Shown one piece after another: positions 52,444 through 61,367 of a DNA stretch of 64,000 bases (position 1 is the first letter of the stretch; every line of letters begins with the position of its first letter). Source of the stretch: Selenomonas dianae. GTDB taxonomy: Bacteria > Bacillota > Negativicutes > Selenomonadales > Selenomonadaceae. The notes beneath the pieces were generated by a model. That model saw nothing but the letters and a program-made list of their open reading frames with translations. It was not told where the DNA came from and did no database searches. The DNA is taken from assembly GCF_030644225.1 (NCBI RefSeq), contig NZ_CP128650.1, forward strand, positions 754,001 to 818,000, in the 5' to 3' direction. A program made the position numbers and the translations under genes.

Positions 52444-54039
52444 CTACACTCCCTTGTGAATGTCCCAGATGAGCCGAAGGCTTAAAATAAATGCGATGAG
52501 ATAGCCGAGGATACCGAGGAACGGAATGCCGCCGATCTGCGGCTTCATATCCGTCGTACAAATCGTACTCGATGCAATGAGAAGTGCAGCGCAGAGAAGG
52601 GCAATGATGAGTTTGTTGATCATCTTGTCAAGACGCTGAACGGGCTCCTCCGATCCGGTGAGATCGATGTTGAGCTTTGCCTGTCCGCTCATCGTCATCT
52701 TGAGGAGATCGGCGAGCTGCTCGGGAATCCGGGCGGATTTGCGCAGGAGCATGATGCCTTCCTGCCGTGCTTTTGCAAGTCCCTCGCGCCATGTCATTCC
52801 CTGTACGATGCTGAGTGAGAGGCTGCGTGCAAAGATCTCAAGGAAGCTGACCTCGGGAGCGCAGCGGCGCATGACGATCTCCACGGTCATGACACCGCGT
52901 GCAAACATGGCAAGTCCGCTCGGACAACCGATGTTGTGCACGCGCAGGATGCCGAGGATCTGATTCGTCAGCACGCCCATGTGTACGTCCGTGAAATCAA
53001 GAGTGCCGTACTGCTCCATCATTACGTCAATGTCCTGATAGAGCTGTGCGTGGTTGATGCGTCCCCGTACGATGCCAAGGGCAAGGACTGCAGCCTTCAT
53101 CTCAAATGTATCGTGCGTCGCAAGAGCGAGGATTGCACGGCGCAGTGCCGTACGGTCGCGGTTGCTGAGACGACCCATCATGCCGAGATCGAGCCAGACA
53201 ATCGTCCCGTTGCGCACGCGGATGTTGCCGGGATGCGGGTCGCCGTGGAAGAATCCGTCCTCGATGATCTGTTTGGCGTAGTTCTCGCCGAGTCTCCGAC
53301 CGATCTGCGTGACATTGATGCCAGCTGCGTGCAGGGCATCGGTCTGATCGAGGGGGATGCCGTCGATGTACTCCATCACTAGAATGTGCTGTGTGGAGAG
53401 ATCGCGCAGGACGCGCGGACAGGAGATGAAAGGATTGTCGCGGTTCAAATGCGCGAACTCCTCAATGTGACCTGCCTCGATGAGAAAGTCCATCTCCTGC
53501 TTTGCGATGTTCCACATCTCATCCATCAGCGTCCGAAAATCCACAACATCATCGCGGCTGACCAGCCGAATGATGGTCGCGGCACGCTTCATGAGGGTGA
53601 GATCCATGCGCATAATCTCGTGGATGCCGGGACGCTGCACCTTGATGACGACATCCTCGCCGTTTGCCAGACGCGCACGATGCGCCTGTGCGATGCTCGC
53701 AGAGCCGAGCGGTGTGCTGTCAATCGAGCGAAAGACCTTGTTCCATTCGCGTTCGTATTCCTGCTCGACGATGGAGAGGATGACGGGGAAGGGGAGGGGG
53801 CGTGCACCCGTTTGGAGCTTCATGAGTTCATCGCAGTACTCCGTCGGAAGAAAGTCGGGGCGCATACTCATGATCTGCCCGAATTTGACAAAGGTGGGAC
53901 CAAGATCCTCGAAGATGGCACGCAGTTTTACGGGGGTCAGACCGTGTACAATGTCATGACGGCGTAGAACGGTCACCATCTCGCGCAGACGCAGGGCGGC
54001 GTTTTTGTTCTCCGTGCCCTGTAAGAGTGTGCCAAGCAT
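52444..54039 (-). CDS. ABC1/UbiB-family atypical kinase
   Basis: A 531-residue UbiB/ADCK-type protein kinase-like ATPase. Family motifs: KFGQIMSMRPDFLP (the KxGQ motif), SIAQAHRARLANGEDVVIKVQRPG (Ala-rich loop and catalytic Lys), GFFHGDPHPGNI and LDLGMMGRL. Two C-terminal membrane helices (about 470-520). UbiB relatives support isoprenoid quinone synthesis or lipid transport; the exact role in an anaerobic Negativicute is unknown. GAGGGTGAG precedes the start. Confidence 0.9.
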   Translation of the reverse strand: MLGTLLQGTENKNAALRLREMVTVLRRHDIVHGLTPVKLRAIFEDLGPTFVKFGQIMSMRPDFLPTEYCDELMKLQTGARPLPFPVILSIVEQEYEREWNKVFRSIDSTPLGSASIAQAHRARLANGEDVVIKVQRPGIHEIMRMDLTLMKRAATIIRLVSRDDVVDFRTLMDEMWNIAKQEMDFLIEAGHIEEFAHLNRDNPFISCPRVLRDLSTQHILVMEYIDGIPLDQTDALHAAGINVTQIGRRLGENYAKQIIEDGFFHGDPHPGNIRVRNGTIVWLDLGMMGRLSNRDRTALRRAILALATHDTFEMKAAVLALGIVRGRINHAQLYQDIDVMMEQYGTLDFTDVHMGVLTNQILGILRVHNIGCPSGLAMFARGVMTVEIVMRRCAPEVSFLEIFARSLSLSIVQGMTWREGLAKARQEGIMLLRKSARIPEQLADLLKMTMSGQAKLNIDLTGSEEPVQRLDKMINKLIIALLCAALLIASSTICTTDMKPQIGGIPFLGILGYLIAFILSLRLIWDIHKGV

Positions 54040-54073
54040 GATCTCACCCTCTCAGTTTAGAATTTATGCCGAT

Positions 54074-54231
54074 GTGCTCCACGCGAACGCCTCGTTGCGT
54101 AAGTGATCGTGCGCTTGTACGCTTAAATACCGTCGGACTTCTTAAACGCGCTTCGCTTGAACGAAAGAAATCCGACGGAGCGTACCGCGCACTTTACTCA
54201 CTTACTTCACTAGGGTTCGCTTAGGAGCAAC
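54074..54231 (-). repeat. 158-bp palindromic repeat, copy D
   Basis: Most divergent copy. It has CGTCGGA/TCCGACG where the others have TGCGGA/TCCGCA pairs, GCGAAC/GTTCGC at the outer arm, GTACGC/GCGTAC and GTAAGTGA/TCACTTAC, all paired changes. It lies in the 395-base gap upstream of the UbiB-like gene, whose only other content is the MITE-like copy 2. Confidence 0.85.
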
Positions 54232-54265
54232 ATACGGCATGTTTCCGATCTGTTTCCTGTATTAA

Positions 54266-54426
54266 GGAAGCACTGATAAATTCAGCGCCGCCATCTTGAC
54301 GTATCTTTTTTGCTCGCACTGTGTCGGCAAATCCTCCACATAGCCCTTGCTATGCGTCCGGTTTGCCTTCTTGTTCGGACGAAAAATCTATGCCAATCTG
54401 ACGGACTTCATTTTATCAGCGATTCC
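54266..54426 (-). mobile_element. 161-bp MITE-like element, copy 2
   Basis: Reverse-oriented copy of the element at 15766-15926, same length, with the same terminal inverted repeats, flanked by TTAA at 54262-54265 and 54427-54430. It ends 8 bases from the stop codon of the ABC-F gene. Confidence 0.87.
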
Positions 54427-54434
54427 TTAAGGAA

Positions 54435-56078
<1,644 letters not shown>

Positions 56079-56849
56079 CTAGTTGCGCAGGATTGCGCGG
56101 AACATCGACAGGATGCTCTGACCGTACGAGTCGCCGGGAACTGCCCAGCGTCCGTTGAGATCCTGCCAGTTTCCAAGTGTATTCGTGCCGTAGACCGTGC
56201 GGACGAGATTGTATCTGGGGTCGACGACGGGCTGCACGGGTCGGCGTGTCGACGCATAGGCGAGCAGGTGCTGGATGTGCGCACGCACGCCGATCTGTGA
56301 GGTGGCAAAGTATGCGCCCTTGACCGTCGCACTTGTTGTGCCGAGTCCGCAGTAGTTGTTCTGATCGGGGGTCACCGTTCCGCCGTAGCGGAAGAATCCG
56401 GTTTCCTTGAGTGCCTGTGCAAACGCGACATCGGGGCGGATGCCCTCGCGTGCACCCTCCTCGTAGTAGTAGGAAACAAGTTCGCGCGGCGTGACCGAGA
56501 TCGCAGGGTGGGGATTCACACTGAGGAGATAGTTGACACACTGCTCCTGACTTGCGAGCGGCGTACCGATGATGGCAGTGTCGTACTCCGAAAGTGTCTT
56601 TGGAACGCTGAACAGTGGTTCATGGGGGCGGTTCTGCTCCGTTTCCGCCGCTTTTGCTTCCCTCATAAGTTTGTCGATGCGCGCACGGAAATCAGTATTT
56701 CCCATCTCCGTCGATCCGTGCTCTGTGCGTATCTTTGTATTCGTGTCGGGAGCGTACGCATGACGTGCACCCGCCTGTGCCGTCGTCAGAATGAAAAGCC
56801 CCGAGAGGGCTGCGGCAAGCGTGCCGCGCAAAACCTTGTCCTTTCGCAA
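56079..56849 (-). CDS. Secreted glucosaminidase (GH73 peptidoglycan hydrolase)
   Basis: A 256-residue exported protein with a signal peptide (basic MRKDKVLRG, hydrophobic LAAALSGLFILTTAQA) and a C-terminal GH73 glucosaminidase domain: EGIRPDVAFAQALKETGFF with the catalytic Glu, NNYCGLGTT, and DPRYNLVR. It would cut the glycan strand of peptidoglycan. TTG 56849 is preferred because GGGAGG lies 8 bases upstream; an ATG at 56870 overlapping the permease stop is the alternative. It lies 18 bases upstream of the ABC-F start. Confidence 0.85.
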   Translation of the reverse strand: MRKDKVLRGTLAAALSGLFILTTAQAGARHAYAPDTNTKIRTEHGSTEMGNTDFRARIDKLMREAKAAETEQNRPHEPLFSVPKTLSEYDTAIIGTPLASQEQCVNYLLSVNPHPAISVTPRELVSYYYEEGAREGIRPDVAFAQALKETGFFRYGGTVTPDQNNYCGLGTTSATVKGAYFATSQIGVRAHIQHLLAYASTRRPVQPVVDPRYNLVRTVYGTNTLGNWQDLNGRWAVPGDSYGQSILSMFRAILRN

Positions 56850-56866
56850 AAGAGAAACCTCCCATA

Positions 56867-58126
56867 TCATAAAATCCATTTGAGCAGAAAAAAAAGAGAA
56901 AAGAATGCCGTCAGTGCGCCTGTCATACGCGGTACTTTTTCTCCGCGCACGGTCGTGAGCAGCGTCCAGAGAAAAAGTGCAAGTGTAAGCCCTGTTTTAA
57001 TATCATATGCCGTGAGGACAAATGCGGCAACGACGGCACCTTCACGCAACGTAAAGTTCGTGGTACATTTCAGCATCTGCATCCCGCGCATCAAGAGCAG
57101 CAGCCCCATGACAGCGAGGGCGACCGCAGACATGGCAGGAAAATCTGCAAGTGCCTGCATCAGTATAGCGCAGGGCAGGAGAAATGCCAGGAGCAGTGCA
57201 AAGAGTACCGCTGTGAGCGGTATACCCTCCTTGTGGTGCGCCTCGTATTCCGTCTCAATGGAGGCAGAGATTGGCGCAATTGTCAGTGGGAATGCACCGA
57301 GCAGGCTCATGCAGCCGCTCACGGTAAAGAGCCGCGCCAGCGACAGGTGCGCCGCATCGTCATTTTTTACCATGAGCACAGCCATGCTCTCAGCGGAAAG
57401 GGCGATCAGCAGCGTTCCCCCGAGTGTTACAGCCGCACACAGGTCAGATGGTACAACCATGAGAGCGAAAGCCGTCCCTTCAAGATCCGGGATGAGAAAC
57501 GGTGCACTCGGAATCTCCCAGAATCCCTCCACCCATGTGAGTACACCGATCAGTATGATCCCGAGCGGAAGAGCTGCACGCGGCATCCGCTCATGCAACA
57601 GAAGCACAAGCAGAATGCCCATGAGTGTGAAATAGGTGAGTGGATCGCTGAGCGTGCCGCTCATCGTGAGTGCCCACGGCGAGGGAAGCAGCACGCGTGC
57701 ATAGAGTGCTGCTGTCTGAAGCATCGTGAGTCCAAGACCCAGGACGAGTCCCGTACGGAGTATCGGCGGCAATGCACTCGTCAAGCTGTGGAGGTATCTT
57801 GTGCGTGCAAGCAGCGCCCCCGCGCAGGAGACTGCCGCCGCGATCCCAAGAATTTCCTGCCAGGAAAAACCATGCGCGATGATCTCCTCACAAACCAGCC
57901 AACTGACAATGGCGGGGGAGGGGAACGCGATGCGTGTTCTTCCGGCACGCGAAACAGCCAGCGTCCCGCATATGCACGCAAGAACCGTCACCGTGTATGC
58001 CGCAGCGAACGGCATTCCCACGCGTGTGAGCAGCAATGCCGTCAGAATGAGTGCCATAGACGTACCCGTGACCAGTACGAACGCAGTCCCAAGGGAGGCA
58101 ATCATACCGTTCTTCTCACCGTCCAT
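56867..58126 (-). CDS. NCS2-type nucleobase permease-like membrane protein
   Basis: A 419-residue protein with about twelve hydrophobic segments. The blocks GAFPLTIAPISASIETEYEAHHKEGIPL and ALAVMGLLLLMRGM resemble the NCS2 xanthine/uracil/adenine permeases, though typical substrate-site residues cannot be confirmed by eye. ATG 58126 has GGGAGGG upstream. First gene of the operon with the glucosaminidase and ABC-F genes, an odd combination with no obvious common pathway. Confidence 0.65.
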   Translation of the reverse strand: MDGEKNGMIASLGTAFVLVTGTSMALILTALLLTRVGMPFAAAYTVTVLACICGTLAVSRAGRTRIAFPSPAIVSWLVCEEIIAHGFSWQEILGIAAAVSCAGALLARTRYLHSLTSALPPILRTGLVLGLGLTMLQTAALYARVLLPSPWALTMSGTLSDPLTYFTLMGILLVLLLHERMPRAALPLGIILIGVLTWVEGFWEIPSAPFLIPDLEGTAFALMVVPSDLCAAVTLGGTLLIALSAESMAVLMVKNDDAAHLSLARLFTVSGCMSLLGAFPLTIAPISASIETEYEAHHKEGIPLTAVLFALLLAFLLPCAILMQALADFPAMSAVALAVMGLLLLMRGMQMLKCTTNFTLREGAVVAAFVLTAYDIKTGLTLALFLWTLLTTVRGEKVPRMTGALTAFFSLFFLLKWIL

Positions 58127-58236
58127 GCACACCCTCCCGAAACATCCCAAAACATTTTTATTCTATCACAAAATAAGTGATTTAGAAAGAGCTCCTTTAA
58201 TTTCAAGGGTTTAGAAGTGTAGGATTACAATAGATA

Positions 58237-59256
58237 TGTTACACAAGTAAATAAAAAGAGAAAGCCCATTTGTGTTATGCTCTATCTAGCAAAACAAACC
58301 ACACACAAAGGAGGCTTTCTCATGAAAAGCATAACACAGGACATCAAGTATTATCAAGCGATTCTTTCCTATGCAGATCAGCATGGCGTCACAAAGGCTG
58401 CCATTAAGTACCGCACTTATCGCCAGTTCATCTATCGACTGCGTAATCGCTACGATGGTACACCCAAATCCCTCGCACCAAAGTCGCGACGCCCCCATCA
58501 TCACCCCAACGAACACTCCGATCAAGAGATTGCCCTCATTCGGCGGATGCGCAAACGTCGTCCCAATACGGGTCTTGTCCGCTTCTGGGTGCGCCTGCGT
58601 AAAAAGGGGTATACACGCTCCATTGCCGGTCTTTACCGCTGCATGAAACGTCTGGGGCTTAAAACAAGCAAGCCCAAGAAACCTGTATATCAGCCAAAAC
58701 CATATCAGCAGGCAACCTTCCCCGGAGAAAAAGTTCAGATTGATGTCAAAGTCGTTCCCTCCGCCTGCATTGTCGGACAGGCAAAAGAGCAGGGCGAGAA
58801 GATGTACCAATACACAGCGATTGACGAATGTACACGCTTTCGCTTTATTGCGGCATTTAAGGAGCAATCAACATATTCATCCATGCTTTTCCTGCAGCAG
58901 CTCATCCGTCGTTTCCCGTTCAAGATACATAAAGTACAGACAGATAACGGGGCGGAGTTTACCAAGCGTTTCCAAGCGGCGGATGAAGAAAATCTAACGC
59001 TGTTTGAAAAGGAGTTAAAGCGTCTTGGCATTGCACACCAGAAGATTCGCCCCTATACACCGAGGCATAACGGTAAGGTAGAGCGTTCCCACCGAAAGGA
59101 CAACGAGGAGTTTTACGCCACGCATACGTTTTACTCGTTTGAGGATTTCAAGGTGCAGCTTGCACGGAGAAACAGGGAGTATAACAATTTTCCGATGCGT
59201 CCCCTCGGATGGAAGTCTCCTCGTGAGACTCTTTCTCTGCTTCTCTCTTGTGTAAC
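58237..59256 (+). mobile_element. IS481-like insertion sequence (about 1.02 kb)
   Basis: Inverted ends TGTTACACAAG (58237-58247) and CTTGTGTAACA (59246-59256) enclose one transposase gene. Both ends carry ATAT, read either as a 14-bp inverted repeat or as a 4-bp target duplication. TG...CA termini and a single unframeshifted gene fit the IS481 group. Confidence 0.85.
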
Positions 59257-59266
59257 ATATGATTGA
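58322..59266 (+). CDS. IS481-like DDE transposase
   Basis: A 314-residue transposase: N-terminal helix-turn-helix (about 12-45), basic linker, and an RNase H-fold core with D141 (VQIDVKVV), D208 (VQTDNGAEF) and E254 (GKVERSHRKDNE). AAAGGAGG precedes ATG 58322. The stop codon lies 8-10 bases beyond the right inverted repeat, so the last residues are encoded by flanking DNA. It appears intact. Confidence 0.92.
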   Translation: MKSITQDIKYYQAILSYADQHGVTKAAIKYRTYRQFIYRLRNRYDGTPKSLAPKSRRPHHHPNEHSDQEIALIRRMRKRRPNTGLVRFWVRLRKKGYTRSIAGLYRCMKRLGLKTSKPKKPVYQPKPYQQATFPGEKVQIDVKVVPSACIVGQAKEQGEKMYQYTAIDECTRFRFIAAFKEQSTYSSMLFLQQLIRRFPFKIHKVQTDNGAEFTKRFQAADEENLTLFEKELKRLGIAHQKIRPYTPRHNGKVERSHRKDNEEFYATHTFYSFEDFKVQLARRNREYNNFPMRPLGWKSPRETLSLLLSCVTYD

Positions 59267-59301
59267 CAAACCTACAAAAACAAACACCGGTTTCTTTGAT
59301 A

Positions 59302-59363
59302 CAAATTGCATTTCCAACCACGTCGAAATCGACCGGTTTAACCGTGTCGGATGCGAGGCGGTT
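59302..59363 (+). repeat. 62-bp direct repeat, left copy
   Basis: Matches 62655-62716 at 56 of 62 positions, including GTCGAAATCGACC and GTTTAACCGTGTCGGATG. The two copies flank the 3.3-kb block with the type I locus, DUF4258/YgiT, hicAB and integrase. No gene is evident in it. Confidence 0.8.
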
Positions 59364-59391
59364 AGACCGTATAGCGGAATGATCTGAACTA

Positions 59392-59400
59392 TGGTATACT
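59392..59400 (+). promoter_or_regulatory. Promoter of the small hydrophobic peptide
   Basis: TGG-TATACT is an extended -10 element; no clear -35. Transcription would begin near 59407, just before a CCTCCT (59411-59416) able to pair with the ribosome site AGGAGG (59433-59438). Confidence 0.6.
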
Positions 59401-59448
59401 GGATGCGTTGCCTCCTCCATACCGGCACGGGAAGGAGGTGTGTCAAGA

Positions 59449-59523
59449 ATGATCGATTCGTTTATGCTCTCCGTTTTGGCGGGGATAGTCTGCCACTATC
59501 TCTGCAAATGGCTTGACGGATGA
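59449..59523 (+). CDS. Small hydrophobic peptide, candidate type I toxin
   Basis: A 24-codon gene: polar MIDS, hydrophobic core FMLSVLAGIVCHYLC and charged end KWLDG, the layout of membrane-acting type I toxins such as Fst. A very strong Shine-Dalgarno AAGGAGGTG lies 8 bases before the ATG. The start region (59438-59463) is a 23/26 match to a second copy at 59609-59634, which is transcribed in the other direction as the proposed antisense RNA. Fst family membership is not claimed because the hydrophobic core differs. Confidence 0.65.
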   Translation: MIDSFMLSVLAGIVCHYLCKWLDG

Positions 59524-59574
59524 GAAAAAGGCAACAAGCCTAGGTGTTAAACCCTGCCTGCAATATGGGAACAG

Positions 59575-59607
59575 AAAAGCCCCCAAGCTGGAATCTTGGG
59601 GGCTTTT
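59575..59607. terminator. Bidirectional terminator of the type I locus
   Basis: AAAAGCCCCCAAG and CTTGGGGGCTTTT form a perfect 13-bp inverted repeat with A and T tracts, usable from both sides by the peptide mRNA and the convergent RNA. Confidence 0.9.
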
Positions 59608-59637
59608 CGTGTGTCAATTATGATCGCTTCGTTTGCC
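59575..59637 (-). ncRNA. Candidate antitoxin RNA convergent with the small peptide gene
   Basis: A minus-strand promoter, TTGCAT (plus-strand 59668-59673), 18 bases, TGA-TATAAT (hexamer 59644-59649), would start an RNA near 59637. It ends at the 13-bp terminator hairpin 59575-59607, giving about 63 nucleotides. Its 5' half is complementary to the toxin start region through the direct repeat. Size and layout match RNA II of the Enterococcus par locus. Confidence 0.6.
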
Positions 59638-59684
59638 AAGCACATTATATCACAAGTCCCCGATGATATGCAAGTGATATGTTT

Positions 59685-59720
59685 CCGCCTACGATGGCGG
59701 CTTTTTATGCCATTTTTGCG
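59685..59720. repeat. Module-boundary hairpin repeat R1
   Basis: CCGCC-TACGAT-GGCGG followed by CTTTTTATGCCATTTTTGCG. One of four similar units (R1-R4) separating the modules of this island. R1 lies upstream of the candidate antitoxin RNA promoter and downstream of the YgiT-like gene. Confidence 0.75.
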
Positions 59721-59764
59721 GCAGCGATAGAGGAGGATGTTCATGCAGCCTTTTTCGGCGTGTG

Positions 59765-59998
59765 TTATCCAGCAGGGCGATGCTCATAGTTCACAACAGA
59801 CATTTCCGTCGGAGCGTGGCGTAGGGATTCGACAATCTGTTCAAGCACACGGGCAACCTCATCGCTATAGGTGGTATCCCCACACTGGGAGCAGACGTAG
59901 GAAGGAACGTCCTTGATGATAATGATGTGATCTCCGAGGTCAACCATGAACGTGGTTTTTTTCTCCTCAAGCGATCCTTTGCACATAAAGCAGTTCAC
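59765..59998 (-). CDS. YgiT/MqsA-type zinc-finger antitoxin
   Basis: A 77-residue protein with two Cys-x-x-Cys pairs (CFMCKG and CSQCGD) forming the MqsA-type zinc domain, ending in a helix and the tail EHRPAG. The C-terminal DNA-binding HTH of full MqsA is absent. GTG start overlaps the stop of the upstream DUF4258 gene (GTGA). It would neutralise that partner as antitoxin. Confidence 0.82.
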   Translation of the reverse strand: MNCFMCKGSLEEKKTTFMVDLGDHIIIIKDVPSYVCSQCGDTTYSDEVARVLEQIVESLRHAPTEMSVVNYEHRPAG

Positions 59999-60348
59999 TG
60001 TGTTTTCTCCTTTTGTGTCTTTCCGTCGGATTCCCAACGTTCGGGATCCGGATAATAGGCGGTGATGAGATGAAGAGCATCGATGCCGATGCCGCAAACA
60101 ACATGAAGCCATGCATTCTTTACCGTCACGCCGAAGATCAGATAGCTTGGATGTGGATAGTCTTCGGGATAACGCTCGATAATTTCGCCCGTTTCAAGCG
60201 CGTGCGTCACATCGTCGATGGATACGCCGCGTTGAAAGAGACGCAGAAGTATGTGATTCGTCCATTGGAGGTTATGCGTGGAACATCGCTCTTGAATCGT
60301 TTTCAGTATGGCGGTATCTTTTGCACGGTCAAAGTCGAATATGTCCAT
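59995..60348 (-). CDS. DUF4258 protein, probable MqsR-like toxin
   Basis: A 117-residue DUF4258 protein with the pattern WTNHILLRLFQRGVSIDDV, a central IIERYPEDYPHPSYLIFG and LHVVCGI. DUF4258 proteins paired with YgiT zinc fingers are annotated as RNase-type toxins; the His of TNHILLR is a plausible active-site residue. First gene of the pair. AAGGAAG precedes the ATG; repeat R2 lies just upstream. Confidence 0.8.
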   Translation of the reverse strand: MDIFDFDRAKDTAILKTIQERCSTHNLQWTNHILLRLFQRGVSIDDVTHALETGEIIERYPEDYPHPSYLIFGVTVKNAWLHVVCGIGIDALHLITAYYPDPERWESDGKTQKEKTQ

Positions 60349-60363
60349 ACCGCTTCCTTCCTA

Positions 60364-60390
60364 CCGCCTACGATGGCGGCTTTTTATGCC
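60364..60390. repeat. Module-boundary hairpin repeat R2
   Basis: CCGCC-TACGAT-GGCGG then CTTTTTATGCC; lacks the final ATTTTTGCG of the other units. It separates the DUF4258/YgiT pair from hicAB. Confidence 0.75.
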
Positions 60391-60420
60391 CTCCAACCAT
60401 CCGAGAGAAAGTGGTGCACA

Positions 60421-60831
60421 TCAAGACTGGACAGAAAGCCTCTCGCGCAATGCAGTTTGCAGAATCTGTGAGAAATTGAGCCGCTGACGCTCGGCAAGTT
60501 CGTTGAGATACCACGGGATTGTCAGCGTCTTTTTCACGGGGCGGTTGTTCATCTCGGCGCGCATGGAAAACATATTCGCATCAAGGAGACAGAGAACATC
60601 GCCCTGCTTCGTTGAAAGTGTGTCAAATGCGCTGGGCTGCGGGATGGTCTCGCCGTCCTGCTCGATTCCCCAGAGATGCAGAGCAAGCCCCTCTTTTGCG
60701 GCGGCAAAGGCTTCGTCTGCGGTCGCTCCTGTTGCAATGCAGCCGGGCAGGTCGGGGAAGTACACACCGTAATGTCCGTTTGTCTTTTGCAGAATAGCGG
60801 GGTAGGTATAGCTATCGGGAAGATGTGCCAT
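60421..60831 (-). CDS. hicB: HicB-family antitoxin
   Basis: A 136-residue antitoxin with the HicB RNase H-like domain (GHYGVYFPDLPGCIATGATADEA, about 17-60) and a C-terminal ribbon-helix-helix-type DNA-binding part (TIPWYLNELAERQRLNFSQIL). It binds HicA and represses the operon. ATG 60831 has AAGGAGG upstream. Lies 13 bases after hicA. Confidence 0.93.
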   Translation of the reverse strand: MAHLPDSYTYPAILQKTNGHYGVYFPDLPGCIATGATADEAFAAAKEGLALHLWGIEQDGETIPQPSAFDTLSTKQGDVLCLLDANMFSMRAEMNNRPVKKTLTIPWYLNELAERQRLNFSQILQTALRERLSVQS

Positions 60832-60844
60832 TGTATATACCTCC

Positions 60845-61045
60845 TTAACGGTCAAGTAATCCTGCTTGCGTCAAAATGGATTTCTCTATGTCGGGGGAAA
60901 CATCATCACTCTCACGATGTCCCGAGATCGTGACGCGTCCCGGTTTTGTCGGATGCTTGAATTGGCGATGTGAACCTCTTTGCGCAACGAGTTTCCAACC
61001 ATCTGCTTTGATGATGCATAAAAGATCACGCACTTTTCTCGGCAT
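60845..61045 (-). CDS. hicA: HicA-family mRNA interferase toxin
   Basis: A 66-residue toxin with the double-stranded RNA-binding-like fold. The catalytic histidine is in GSHRQFKHP, with the typical start RDLLCIIKADGWKL and the VTISGH segment. AGGAGGA precedes the ATG. Toxin first, antitoxin second, the usual hicAB order. Confidence 0.93.
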   Translation of the reverse strand: MPRKVRDLLCIIKADGWKLVAQRGSHRQFKHPTKPGRVTISGHRESDDVSPDIEKSILTQAGLLDR

Positions 61046-61060
61046 AAGGATTCCTCCTAC

Positions 61061-61090
61061 ATAATACTACACGTAGAAAGTACGTGTAAA
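61061..61090 (-). promoter_or_regulatory. hicAB promoter with internal operator
   Basis: On the minus strand TTTACA, 18 bases, TATTAT. The spacer contains a perfect dyad ACACGTA-ctttc-TACGTGT (61069-61087) that also touches the -35, well placed for repression by HicB. Confidence 0.75.
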
Positions 61091-61099
61091 TAGATCCAA

Positions 61100-61136
61100 C
61101 CGCCTACGATGGCAACTTTTTTATGCCATTTTTGCG
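61100..61136. repeat. Module-boundary hairpin repeat R3
   Basis: CCGCC-TACGAT-GGC (stem weakened by two changes), then CTTTTTTATGCCATTTTTGCG. It lies upstream of the hicAB promoter. Confidence 0.7.
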
Positions 61137-61231
61137 GCGGCGTTTCCAGAGGAGGAGGCTGACGCAGCCTCTTTTTCTGCGATGAGTTCGGCACGATAGG
61201 CGGCTACGTCAGCTTCGATTTCCTCAAAGCT
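61121..61231 (-). pseudogene. C-terminal remnant of an unidentified gene
   Basis: A minus-strand frame without start reads SFEEIEADVAAYRAEL, then an Ala/Ser-rich tail ending NAAAKMA and TAA inside R3. A degraded version (SSSIAAAKMA with an upstream stop) precedes R1, and R4 also begins with AKMA-stop. These look like tails of a once-shared gene carried with the repeat. Confidence 0.4.
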
Positions 61232-61280
61232 TTATAATTAGCACTTGCTAAAAGTCAAAAAAACAAATAAAACAGAACGA

Positions 61281-61311
61281 AAGCCCTTGAACCCTTGAGA
61301 TACAAGGGCTT
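61281..61311 (-). terminator. Hairpin downstream of the second integrase
   Basis: AAGCCCTTG and CAAGGGCTT form a 9-bp stem; on the minus strand T-rich sequence follows at a distance. It may be the integrase terminator and/or part of an attachment region. No second copy was found in the window. Confidence 0.5.
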
Positions 61312-61330
61312 ACAGAACTGCATTTATGGA

Positions 61331-61367
61331 TTTGTCTACCGTTTGTCTACCGTATCACTTGCCTACA
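61331..61367 (+). promoter_or_regulatory. Arm-type site triplet beside the second integrase
   Basis: TTTGTCTACC at 61331, TTTGTCTACC at 61342 and a variant CTTGCCTAC near 61358, the same spacing and order as the triplet at 26813-26848. Confidence 0.6.

Noticed and set aside
53386-53967. Long plus-strand frames opposite the UbiB-like gene
   Set aside because: They mirror codons of the conserved kinase-like protein and show no family features.
58238-59255. IS3-type two-frame transposase
   Set aside because: There is one uninterrupted frame with all three catalytic residues and no frameshift signal, so an IS481-like call fits better.
61240-61330. Attachment site for the second integrase
   Set aside because: The AAGCCCTTG dyad is in a plausible place, but no direct repeat of it was found on the other side within the window, so element limits cannot be stated.
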